Shown piece after piece: positions 34,988 through 44,056 of a stretch of DNA of 64,000 bases. The stretch lies in contig NC_048560.1 of the NCBI RefSeq assembly GCF_902806685.2, forward strand, positions 4,628,492-4,692,491, in the 5' to 3' direction. The notes below the pieces were generated by a model. The model did no database searches and was not told where the DNA came from. It saw only the letters and a program-made list of their open reading frames with translations. A program made the position numbers and the translations under genes. The DNA is from Maniola hyperantus (lineage: Eukaryota > Arthropoda > Insecta > Lepidoptera > Nymphalidae). Position 1 is the first letter of the stretch; the number at the start of each line of letters is the position of its first letter.

Positions 34988-35526
34988 TAATGTACCTGGG
35001 TCGATCAACTTTTATTGGTCCGACGGTACACTCATCATGTCCCTGAACGATAATTAATAAATATTAAATCATAAAGAGTTAAATTGGTTTTAATTATATT
35101 CCTTTTAATATTTTCTAGCGTTATTGTGAACAATATTTTACTTGTTTTATTAATTTGTGCGTAGTTTTATGGTTGTCCAAGAGACTAAATGCAATTTTCC
35201 AGTACTATCACATTTGTCCCCAAGCCACAATGCATTAACAAACTTCGCATCACGAAAAACATACTATCACGAACATAAATACCAAGTTCACTTCTTGTTT
35301 CAGTTCATAATTATTAACATCAAAACATACAAACAATTTTTTTTTATTGGATATAATACGATTTTCAGGCATTTTACTTTTGTCCCCATATATCACCTAC
35401 ATGGCACAGGTCTCACGGACAACCGTAATTTAGTTATGGAACCAAAACACAGGTGGCGCGGTAGACTCCTAAACAACAAGCCAAACACAATAGATATCTG
35501 TCGGGCTCAAACGCCATTTTGATTTG

Positions 35527-35613
35527 TATAAAATTACGGCGACAGTCGTCCGAGCGACGTTGGTGAGTGTGGGTGGCTTTTTTGTCAGTCCGTCGGACAA
35601 CTGTGATTAAAAC
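35527..35613 (+). promoter_or_regulatory. TATA box and leader exon of the 993-aa gene
   Basis: TATAAAA at 35527-35533 is followed about 25-30 bp later by a probable start region near 35557. A strong donor, AAC|GTAAGT, lies at 35613/35614. The matching acceptor (pyrimidine tract, then TTTTTTAG) ends at 35940, eight bases before the ATG at 35949. This gives a 327-bp intron in the 5' UTR. An imperfect GTCC-GTC-GGAC site at 35588-35598 lies in the leader exon. Confidence 0.6.
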
Positions 35614-35740
35614 GTAAGTACTTGATGCATTGTCATCAATTATACTACACGAGATGCGCTTTCGCCTATATTTTAGTGTGAGCTGAGATTAATATATAAA
35701 ATAACAATAGTAATTGCTTGGCGACTCAAAATTTTAAAAA

Positions 35741-35813
35741 TGTCCCACGGACAACCAGTCACTTGGACAACCAAAGTGGTTGTCCCATGGACAATTTGGT
35801 TGTCCCTAGGACA
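35741..35813 (+). promoter_or_regulatory. Cluster of TGTCC-N3-GGACA palindromes in the leader intron
   Basis: There are perfect 13-bp sites at 35741-35753 (core CAC), 35781-35793 (CAT) and 35801-35813 (CTA). A half-site, GGACAA, lies at 35765-35770. The last two centres are 20 bp apart, about two helical turns, and the first is 40 bp further upstream. The dyad form suggests binding of a dimeric protein, possibly the encoded one. Confidence 0.7.
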
Positions 35814-35948
35814 ATAATTATTTAAAACTTACTTTAGCAGTTAAATAGTTCATGTTTTGTTTATTACTCGGCTGTTTCGGGAATACATTTTTATTACGCG
35901 ATTTTATGTCTAGTTTAATTGTAATTTTTACATTTTTTAGATAAGATA

Positions 35949-38930
35949 ATGGGATTGTCGGAGAAAGAAAAGTCAAGACGCTATAGAGAAAGGCTTAAAG
36001 CAGACCCAGATAAATTGGCTGAACGGAAAAGAAAAAAAAGAGAAAGTTATCACAAAAATAAAAAGTTGGTTGCGAATATGGAGCCGGAGGAAAAAAATAA
36101 CTCCAGAATAATTTGGAAATTGCGCAAACAACAACAAAGACGACGAACAAAAGCTGTCCGTAATATCATTAACGATACACCTCCCAGCTCTCCATCCATT
36201 TTGCAGGAAATCAATTTACCTCATGAACAACATGAATCCACTCCACCTCCCTCTTCTCCTGCTGCGTCTTTGAACTCCATACATAAAAAGAGAGGAAGAA
36301 AAAAAATTCGAAGAGATAGAACCAAGTTATATAAAGAAAACTTGAAACTAAAAAATGAAGCAAATAAGTGGAAGGTAAAATATGAAAAATATAAGAAAAG
36401 AGCTCATCGTAAGGCTAAAGAAGCACTTGAAGCAAAAGAAAAACAAGCCAGAGAAGAAATTAAATACAGGACCCTAACAAACGCTATAAAAGAAAGATAC
36501 AAAAATATAAAGAATAGAAAAGAAAAAAATACGGTGAAGAATATATTTGACAACATTACAAATGCACGGCAAAAGACAACAATTATAAAGGACAGTTTGG
36601 GGTTCACAAAAGGACATTTCAAGGCAAAGATAACAGGACGCAGAGAAGATACAGAACTTAGAAAAAAAATTCAATGTTTCTTTTTGAGGGATGACGTATC
36701 GAGGAATACCGCTGGAAAAAAAGAAACCGTAACTAGGGGCCAAGAGAAAGTACAAAAACGTTACCTTTTGGACTCGTTAAAAAATTTATTCAAGGCTTTT
36801 AAGGCTGAGAATCCGGGCGTCAAATGTTCATACTTCAATTTTACAAAACACCGGCCCTTCTACATACTTAGACCGACAGTAAATGGAAGAGACATGTGTC
36901 TTTGTAAAACACACACAAATGCCGAACATAAGTTCAAGGCTTTAAGACGAAAAGGAGTCATTAATGCAATAGATACTGGCGCACTGATAATGGAAACAGT
37001 TTGCAACAGCAATCAAAAAGATTGTATGTATGGAGTCTGTGTTCAGTGTCATGATAAAGAAATAGAAACTAACAGCGAAAATGTTAAAGGCAAAATACAA
37101 TGGTTGGAATGGGTGAGAGAAGAGGAAATCTATTTCAAAGAAGGGAAACGAATTAAAACTATAAAGAATGTAAAAAAACTGATAGAAGACACGATACAAG
37201 ATATGCTCGAGAATTTTAAAGGGGATCTGAAAACATTAAAAAAGCATATTTTTAATATGAAAACACAGAACAAGAACTTCCGGCAAAGTATTGACGAGAT
37301 TCGACCAAATGAAGCGGTAATATTGGTTGATTTTAGCGAAAACTACAACGCTAAATGTAGTGAAGAAATTCAAGCGCATCATTTTGGTGGATCACGTAAC
37401 CAAATAACTCTTCACACTGTTGTCGCGTATGTATATGACAGTGATGAAAAGCACAAAGTTTTGCCATTTTGCACTATATCACCGTGTAATATACATCAAC
37501 CGGCTGCAATATGGGCGCATTTAGACCCGATACTGAAACATATAATTGAAAATTACGGGGACATCGACACTATTCATTATTTCTCTGACGGCCCGTTTTC
37601 ACAGTATCGCCAAAAGGCAAATTTTTATTTGGCTTGCACAAAGACATTTGATTATGGGTTTCAAGCTTTCAGCTGGTCATTTTTCGAAGCTGGCCATGGC
37701 AAGGGTCCAGCTGATGGGATAGGAGGATATTTAAAACGAGAAGCCGACAAAAAGGTGGCTACTGGAAATGACATTATTGACGCATTTGGCTTTTACACAA
37801 TTCTTCAAGAATCAAGTAAGATTAAGTTGTTTTACATCACCAAAGAAAATATTGACAACGTCCAGAGATGTATTCCGAATGATCTCATCCCTCTGCCTGG
37901 AACCAAAGATGTTCACCAAATCTTTTCAAGGATTCGTGGTCAAGTAATGCACAGAAATTTGAGCTGTTTCTGCTCACGAGCATTCTGCGAATGCTTGCAT
38001 CCAAAGATGTACTTACCTTCACAAGCTGCAAGAAACGCTTCATCCTCTGTCAATAATTGTGAAGACAAACCTGAAATCGACAACGTGGTACTGAATCCTG
38101 TGATACCTTTAAACTTAAATCTTTGTGAAGACGTTTCTAGCGATGATGACGTACCTCTTATCAACTTAAAATCTTCAAAACAAGGTGATTTTTCATACAC
38201 CAATCTGCATGACACTCGACGCGCTAGTATTTACAAGAGAGTATATGGTGAGGATTCTGATGATGAAACCAATACCACCCAGCCATCAGTTTCAGGACAA
38301 AATTGTGAATTACCTGGAATCGGAAATTCATCAGTCGATAAAAATGCGTCTACTTTTCTGACCGAAAGTATGAATGATAAGAAAGAGGGCAAGGAAAATA
38401 AGGCGAAAGCTATGGAGGTCAAACGTAAAGCGATTTTAGATAACAAAGAAAAAAAGATTGTTCCCAAGAAGAAGATAAAAAGGAGTTTCAATAAAAATAA
38501 TATTAATGAATATACGACTGAAGAAGAGACTGGAATTATGCCCGAACCATCTAATGACAAAAGTGTTATGGACGAAGTGTATGAAGATGATGAGGACTTC
38601 TCAGTAATAAGAGGAAATTTCGGAAAGCTGACTAGAAGACCGGCCGAAGATGATTACGTTTTAGTCATGTTTATTGCAAAAAACCTCAAGGTTTATTACG
38701 TCGGAAAGATCATTGAAATAGAGGGCAATGATTGTTATGGAGTGTCATTTATGCGGCTTCTGAATAAAGCCATTATGAAGTTTCGGATGCCTTTAGAGCC
38801 AGATCTAGCAAGTGTTGAATTGAAGGAAATCAAGATGATTCTACCAGCACCTAAAATTAACGGAACAGGACGCCGAAACTCAACCTTTTGCTTCCCAGTA
38901 CGAGTTGCTCCTACTATAAACTTACGTTAA
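35949..38930 (+). CDS. DDE/RNase-H-like transposase-type protein, 993 aa, family not identified
   Basis: An intact single-exon reading frame. The N-terminus (residues 2-45) is strongly basic (SRRYRERLKADPDKLAERKR) and looks DNA-binding. Residues about 115-220 form a Lys/Glu-rich coiled coil. A Cys/His cluster follows: C317, C319 and H322, then CNSNQKDCMYGVCVQC at about 352-367. The core then has acidic residues spaced like an RNase-H-fold transposase: D461 in VILVDFSENY, D547 in YFSDGPFSQYR, and E580 or D589 in FFEAGHGKGPADGIGG. A second cysteine knuckle (SCFCSRAFCECLHP, about 671-684) and an acidic/basic linker lead to a C-terminal SH3/Tudor-like fold (about 900-985, with DDYVLVMF and VYYVGKIIEI). 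I have seen the HGKG..DG.GG type of motif in unnamed insect proteins but cannot place it in a named transposase superfamily. Transposase function is inference. The lack of stops suggests recent activity or domestication. The start is the first ATG after the spliced acceptor. Confidence 0.75.
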   Translation: MGLSEKEKSRRYRERLKADPDKLAERKRKKRESYHKNKKLVANMEPEEKNNSRIIWKLRKQQQRRRTKAVRNIINDTPPSSPSILQEINLPHEQHESTPPPSSPAASLNSIHKKRGRKKIRRDRTKLYKENLKLKNEANKWKVKYEKYKKRAHRKAKEALEAKEKQAREEIKYRTLTNAIKERYKNIKNRKEKNTVKNIFDNITNARQKTTIIKDSLGFTKGHFKAKITGRREDTELRKKIQCFFLRDDVSRNTAGKKETVTRGQEKVQKRYLLDSLKNLFKAFKAENPGVKCSYFNFTKHRPFYILRPTVNGRDMCLCKTHTNAEHKFKALRRKGVINAIDTGALIMETVCNSNQKDCMYGVCVQCHDKEIETNSENVKGKIQWLEWVREEEIYFKEGKRIKTIKNVKKLIEDTIQDMLENFKGDLKTLKKHIFNMKTQNKNFRQSIDEIRPNEAVILVDFSENYNAKCSEEIQAHHFGGSRNQITLHTVVAYVYDSDEKHKVLPFCTISPCNIHQPAAIWAHLDPILKHIIENYGDIDTIHYFSDGPFSQYRQKANFYLACTKTFDYGFQAFSWSFFEAGHGKGPADGIGGYLKREADKKVATGNDIIDAFGFYTILQESSKIKLFYITKENIDNVQRCIPNDLIPLPGTKDVHQIFSRIRGQVMHRNLSCFCSRAFCECLHPKMYLPSQAARNASSSVNNCEDKPEIDNVVLNPVIPLNLNLCEDVSSDDDVPLINLKSSKQGDFSYTNLHDTRRASIYKRVYGEDSDDETNTTQPSVSGQNCELPGIGNSSVDKNASTFLTESMNDKKEGKENKAKAMEVKRKAILDNKEKKIVPKKKIKRSFNKNNINEYTTEEETGIMPEPSNDKSVMDEVYEDDEDFSVIRGNFGKLTRRPAEDDYVLVMFIAKNLKVYYVGKIIEIEGNDCYGVSFMRLLNKAIMKFRMPLEPDLASVELKEIKMILPAPKINGTGRRNSTFCFPVRVAPTINLR

Positions 38931-39420
38931 GAAATTTTGTTTTCTTTTTAAGCTAGATTTTAACTACGTTTTCATTTAAACAGTTTTAGCTAGAAGGATA
39001 GCATTTTTTTATATTATTGTTTTTTAAGAGTTAAAAAGTGTCTTCTTAGGTTTAAGTAAGAATTTTTATATAATCTCAAGTAAGTTAATAGAGGTTCTAC
39101 TGAAAATATTGTGATTCTAGTTAGTAATTTAATGAAGCTCAAAGCATATTTTGTGATTTAAAGTACATTAATTTTAACATTTGGATCTCAAGAAAAACTT
39201 AAGAGAGATTGTCTAAGACTGTAATACAATAGATAAGAGAGTAAACTATTTGACTGATTAGAAAAAGCTGTTTTATTTTGAATTCTAAATGTGGACCCTG
39301 AAAACCATATCAAATGTAAGTAAATTAGGTATCTTTATATTGTTTTTCATACAACACAATAATTACCTTCTAATAATATAATATTTCAAGGTGGTCATTA
39401 TCGTTTGGACAAACAAATAA

Positions 39421-39813
39421 TGTCCCATGGACAACCAAATATGTCTTCTGGACAACTAAGATGTCCCCATATGAAAATCACATTATACTTCATTCATTCA
39501 GTTTTATCGAGAATCAGTTCATTTTAATTTAGTAAAATCAATAATACAATACGTAACAACCTTGCCTTAATAGTTTTTTGTAAAAAAATATCACTATTTT
39601 CGCTTTACTTAATGTTTTTTATATATGAAACATAATTTGGTTGTCCAAAAGACATCATTCGTTTCAATTTTAATAAAAATATTTCGTATTTTGGGTGTAC
39701 ATAGAACAAATATCAAAATATTATTTATTATTTAATATTAGAAGAATTTGTTTTAATTCTTAAGGGCATTTAACATTTAAAAAAGTACTACTGGGTAAGT
39801 TGTCCAAAGGACA
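39421..39813 (+). promoter_or_regulatory. Downstream TGTCC-N3-GGACA palindromes
   Basis: There are perfect sites at 39421-39433 (core CAT) and 39801-39813 (core AAA). One-mismatch sites lie at 39442-39454 and 39642-39654, and a half-site at 39462. They mirror the upstream cluster across the gene. That fits subterminal transposase sites better than a simple promoter operator. Confidence 0.65.
39672..39677 (+). terminator. Possible poly-A signal of the 993-aa gene
   Basis: AATAAA occurs about 740 bp past the stop codon. No clear hexamer lies closer, so the assignment is tentative. Confidence 0.3.
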
Positions 39814-40006
39814 TTATTTCCCGTGAAAAGATCGGTTAGTGAAGTTAAATCCACAAATGTATTTAATCAACATCACTGCTGCTTATATAATCTTAATCTA
39901 CGAAGAATCCTCTTCTAAATGAAATAGTAAAATGCTGAAAATGAAGCAAAAAAAAAAAAAGGAGAAAATTATGCTCGGGACCTTTAAAAATTGATTGACC
40001 CACCTA

Positions 40007-40105
40007 CATCGGCCATTAGAATGACATTTCGGCTTTGTAGAGCGTTGCCTCTGTCACTCATAGCTATATATGACGTTTTGTCGGTCTTAACGACAGAGAC
40101 CTTCA
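40007..40105. mobile_element. MITE-3 fragment
   Basis: It keeps TACATCGGCCATTAGAATGA, GGCTTTGTAGAGCGTTGCC and AACGACAGAGACC. The right arm beyond this is lost. 39820-40006 before it shows nothing recognised. Confidence 0.65.
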
Positions 40106-40189
40106 AGGTGGTGTTGGGTTGTAAGTACTAAGTAGTGATACCTAATAGTGTCCGAATGAAGTTTCGGCTTCGGCCACCTTCCGTAAAAT

Positions 40190-40350
40190 AAAAAACCGGT
40201 CAAGTGCGAGTCGGACTCGCACACGATAGGGTTCACAAGAACACTTTTTAATTTTTTCTGTGATGTAAAACCACAAAACTCGGGTTTCGGATTTTTTCAT
40301 TTACTTATGCTATAAGACATTGCTACCTGCCAAATTTCATGATTCTAGGT
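40190..40350 (-). mobile_element. A-family variant, fragment
   Basis: It begins AAAAACCGGTCAAGTGCGAG with the CGGACTCGCACACG variant and runs to TTTCATGATTCTAGGTCA. 40360-40975 then holds unassigned sequence with a SINE-1 tail trace at 40735-40780. Confidence 0.6.
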
Positions 40351-40975
40351 CACAGACCACCACCTATAGACGCCTAATAGCCGGACACCCCCGATCGCCA
40401 AGCTTATGCAGTTGCTTAGCATACATGATACAAGTCGGCCCACGCCCGTTCGGTACCCTCATTCCGCACATTGTCTTGATTAGGTACGTGACTTTTGAGT
40501 CCACCAATCACAACAAAGCACTCTCTCCTGTCCCCCGCCAAAACCTTGCATATATTACAAGGTTACGCATATATGCGTACTCTTGAGTATTCTTGAGGTT
40601 GCATTCTCTGTGTTGTAGGTCAACAAAAGAACCTAAAGGTTTTTATTCCCTCGAATTGACAGACACGACAGACAACGGAGTTATCTTGTAACGGTCCAAT
40701 TCACACTGGGCAGACTATAGCCTAAGCTAAACCCTTCTGAGAGGAGACCGACAATGGGTTGATCATGATGATGATGATGATAATTTCAGCATTTGTAAAA
40801 CACGTTGTTTTCCACGTTCGAGAGGTACCCATGGTGGGCGGGCAAGAGTACCAGCAGGCAATGAACCGATGGAGCGCAATGCACACATGCCATAAGGGGA
40901 AATGCTAAGCAAACCTGTCCCTTCCCGACTTAGCCTCGGGAAAATCACGACATAGGATAGGTAGGTACCTATTTT

Positions 40976-41395
40976 TAGGGTTCCGTACCTCAAATGGAAA
41001 AACGGAACCATTATAGGATCACTTTGTTGTCTGTCTGTCTGTCAAGAAACCTACAGGGTACTTCCCGTTGTTCTAGAATCATGAAATTTGGTAGGTAGGT
41101 GGGTCTTATAGCTGGTATTAGGGGAAAAATCTGAAAACCGTGAATTTGTGGTTACATCCCAAAAAAAAATTGAGGTCATAAACTAATAATTAGTATTTTC
41201 AATTATCAAAGTAAGATAACTATATCAAGTGGGGTATCATATGAAAGGGCTTCACTTGTGCATTCTAAAACAGATTTTAATTTATTTTTATGTATCATAG
41301 TTTTTGAATTATAGTGCAAAATGTCGAAAAAATAAGACTGCAGTACGGAACCCTCATTGCGCGAGCCTGACTCACACTTGGCCGGTTTTTTTTTA
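40976..41395 (+). mobile_element. A-family element, full length
   Basis: It opens TTAGGGTTCCGTACCTCAAA and ends CTCACACTTGGCCGGTTTTT. Confidence 0.8.
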
Positions 41396-41464
41396 ACTAT
41401 AGATAGATAGATGGGTAGGTAGATCGGTACCTATTTTCTACATTGTATTTGTAAATATATATAA

Positions 41465-41655
41465 ATGCCGGCAAAACCGTGCCGCCAAGCGATTTAGCGT
41501 TCCGGTACGATGCCGTGTAGAAACCAAAGGGGTGTGGGTTTAAAAAAAACTGCCATATCACTTCCAGGCTAGCCCGCTTCCATCTTAGACTGTATCATCA
41601 CTTACCACCAGGTGAGATTGCAGTCAAGGGCTAACTTGTATCTGAATTTTAAAAA
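41465..41655 (+). mobile_element. SINE-2 3' half
   Basis: It starts GCCGGCAAAACCGTGCCGCC and ends GCTAACTTGTATCTGAATTT with an A run. The tRNA-like head is absent. Confidence 0.75.
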
Positions 41656-41669
41656 AATACATAATTATA

Positions 41670-41850
41670 AAAGGAAAAGCTGAGTGACTGATCTATCAAT
41701 GCACAGCTCAAACTACTGGTCGGATCGGGCTGAAATTTGGCATGCAGATAGCTATTATGACGTAGACATTCCCTAAGATAAGGATTTTTGAAAATACAAC
41801 CCCTAAGGGATAAAATAGGGGTTTGAAATTGGTTACGAAAGGAGACAAAC
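41670..41850 (-). mobile_element. B-family element, 3' end decayed
   Basis: AAAAGGAAAAGCTGAGTGAC, CATGCAGATAGCTATTATGA and CCCCTAAGGG are present. The terminus breaks down after GTTTGAAATT. Confidence 0.65.
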
Positions 41851-42004
41851 TAGTTTTGGGCCCAGTCTTGGGCATAGTCTAACTACAGAAAAATTTTTGG
41901 AAAAAAAATCTTTATTTCACCACAAACAAAATCACAAAAAAAACGTAGGTAGGTAGGTAGTACCTACTCATTCGATTCGTATTTTTACGGAATCTGTGAT
42001 TTCA

Positions 42005-42250
42005 CGGATGAGTGCAAAAACGGCCGAAGGGTTTACAAGAACACATTTTAATTTTTTGATGTAGAACCACACAACTCGGTTTTCGGATTTTTGTGCTATA
42101 AGACCTAGTTACCTACCTACCTGCCAAATTTCACGATTCTAGGTCAATGGGAAGTAGGTACCCTACCTATAGGTTTCTTGACAGACACGACAGATAACAG
42201 TGATCCTTTAAGGATTCCTTTTTTCCTTTTGAGGTACGGAACCCAAAAAA
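42005..42250 (-). mobile_element. A-family variant, truncated
   Basis: CGGTTTTCGGATTTTTGTGC, CAAATTTCACGATTCTAGG and the terminus GAGGTACGGAACCC are present. Confidence 0.65.
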
Positions 42251-42317
42251 ACAAAATTAGAACAGCTGAAAAAGTCCTTCAAAGTCACAGAAAAAGTAGG
42301 TAGGTACCTATATAGTA

Positions 42318-42500
42318 AACTAGCAACCCGCTCTGGCTTCGCACGGGTGGCTTAAAACAATTTTCGTGTCTCTCAATCTCTTATTAAAAAAAACTGCCTA
42401 GGTATGTCACTTGGGAATAATGTAGCTTTCTAATGGTGAAAGAATTTGTCCTGTAGTTTTGGAGTTTATTCGTTACAAACATACAGAAACACAAATCTTT
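42318..42500 (+). repeat. Dispersed repeat J
   Basis: ACTAGCAACCCGCTCTGGCT followed by TCGCACGGGTGGC is a repeat start that I associate with lepidopteran interspersed repeats. A trace also lies near 28478. The class was not determined. 42510-43387 beyond it shows no supported gene. Confidence 0.45.
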
Positions 42501-43387
42501 CCTCCAAATTGGTGTAGAAGAAACGTTGCAGTAAACGAACGTATGACAAGCTAAAACTAAGTTATAAATAGTAGAAAACTCGTAAAAAGTACAAACCAAA
42601 AAAGTCCTCCCAAGTCATAGAGTGATCCGAGTCAGCGCTCGCACCGTCCATGTTTCCAAACACAATTCAATTAACATAACATCAAGTAAAATATCATTAA
42701 ACATTACAAAACGTTAACAAACCCCCCACATGTTTATCCCATTTATCATTTCTCACACTTCATTTTTGTTTGTTGATAAACAAGTTCGCGAAAGGAGTAC
42801 GACAGAAGTGCATACAGGCGCACGGACGGCCGACGACTATTGAATGAACGTGAAAAAGTTCGACTTCGGGGCCCTCTGTGTTCCTCCGACGTCGTTCCCT
42901 CCTCGAGCAGTTGAATATTACTATTCAAAGTTCGAACAAGTCTATTTCTAATTTCTATATTTGAGATATTGTTTCTACTATTATAGGTATTATTACAAGC
43001 AAATGCAGCAAAGGAAAGCGGCAAGTGGCAAAGCAAAGTCACCTAGAAATTAATACAAAAATATTCATTCCGTAGCATCATTGTACCTACTTGTAGTGCC
43101 TACCATACTTATCTAGCCAAAACAAACCAAAAACTACCTATTCATTGTAATTTGAATGTCTTCTAGTATGGTTTGTAAGCAATATGCAGCTAAATAATCT
43201 GAAATTAGTCCCTACCTATGGAGCAACCTGAGAGAAGACAAAAAGTACTCTGGTGAAGACCCGAAAAGTGGGGCGGGCGCGGCGGGCAATGGGTTGAGAT
43301 GAGCACGGTATACGGTATACAGAAAAATCACTTGAATTTTAACACTACGAGAATAATAAATCCAAAAAAATGGTTTGTCGTTTCTAT

Positions 43388-43574
43388 TTAATTTCTTTTC
43401 ACATTAGTATCTTGGCGTAGGCCGTAGCGGTTATTTTTTGTAACTGCCACAGACCAGTAATAACATGGGTGTTTTTCTTTTTTACTTTCTGCCAATCTTT
43501 TGATTTTTTTAACTGTTCTTGAGGCTCTGGATTCGACATCTTTCAACTTATTCCAGTCTTTTTCATTTAAATCT
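43388..43574 (-). CDS. Possible terminal exon of an unidentified gene
   Basis: On the minus strand a good acceptor (TTTTTCTTGTCTTCTAG) is followed by an open frame of about 62 codons, ending at a stop at 43388. It encodes DLNEKDWNKLKDVESRASRT, a basic KKIKRLAESKKEKH stretch and CYYWSVAVTKNNRYGLRQD. The codon pattern looks coding and the basic run resembles a nuclear-localisation signal, but no family was recognised. It lies about 480 bp downstream of the MADF-BESS gene on the same strand, so it could be an alternative last exon or part of another gene whose other exons are not visible. It could also be a chance frame. Confidence 0.25.
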
Positions 43575-44056
43575 CTAGAAGACAAGAAAAATACCAATAA
43601 ATTGAAAACTTTTGGGATTACCAACGTTATCAACAACTAGATAATGGCCGTGATTTCGTCCACTTGGATTTAGATCCTCAAAAATTCCGTGGGAACTTTT
43701 AGATTTTCTGGGATCAATAGTAGATGTCTGTTAAAGTTGCAATTATTACTTATACCTTAACTATTAGTTAACTACTTCCACATGTTGTTGTAAACATTAA
43801 GCGATTGGCGATTGAAGGAAATACCAAAATTTTATTGCAATAAAATAAAATTCAAAGTTATAATTTTTTTAAACAAATAATATAATATGATAGTCATAGG
43901 TAAATAAACATTAGGTAGGTAAATGCCATAATTTCTTTCAATTTTTCGGCAAAACATAATTTGGTAAGTGCAATTCCCAAAAGAAAACAATAGTGCGAGC
44001 ACTTCATAATTATGTCACTCTGAGATAGGATGTAGGCGATTTAGCCTATTCTAAGC

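Larger units (their letters stand above)
35165..39815 (+). mobile_element. Candidate DNA transposon or domesticated relative carrying the 993-aa gene
   Basis: An intact transposase-like gene (35949-38930) sits between two non-coding flanks, each with several copies of TGTCC or TGTCC-N3-GGACA. The outermost clear palindrome-like sites are at 35173 and 39801-39813, and I use these as provisional limits. Half-sites may extend to 35039. I could not find terminal inverted repeats or a target duplication, so the true ends are unknown. The flanks contain none of the window's other repeat families; MITEs lie just outside (34835-34987 and 40007-40105). Confidence 0.5.

Noticed and set aside
35157..35522. 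121-codon frame upstream of the transposase-like gene
   Set aside because: No domain, ends at the promoter of the real gene and contains the TGTCC half-sites in a non-coding context.
42746..43042. 98-codon minus-strand frame
   Set aside because: No recognisable domain, no clear splice sites with neighbours and biased low-complexity composition (Ser/Arg/Asn).
43225..43320. GC-rich GGGGCGGGCGCGGCGGGC stretch
   Set aside because: It is part of a decayed SINE-1 tail (followed by AATGGGTTGA), not a promoter island.
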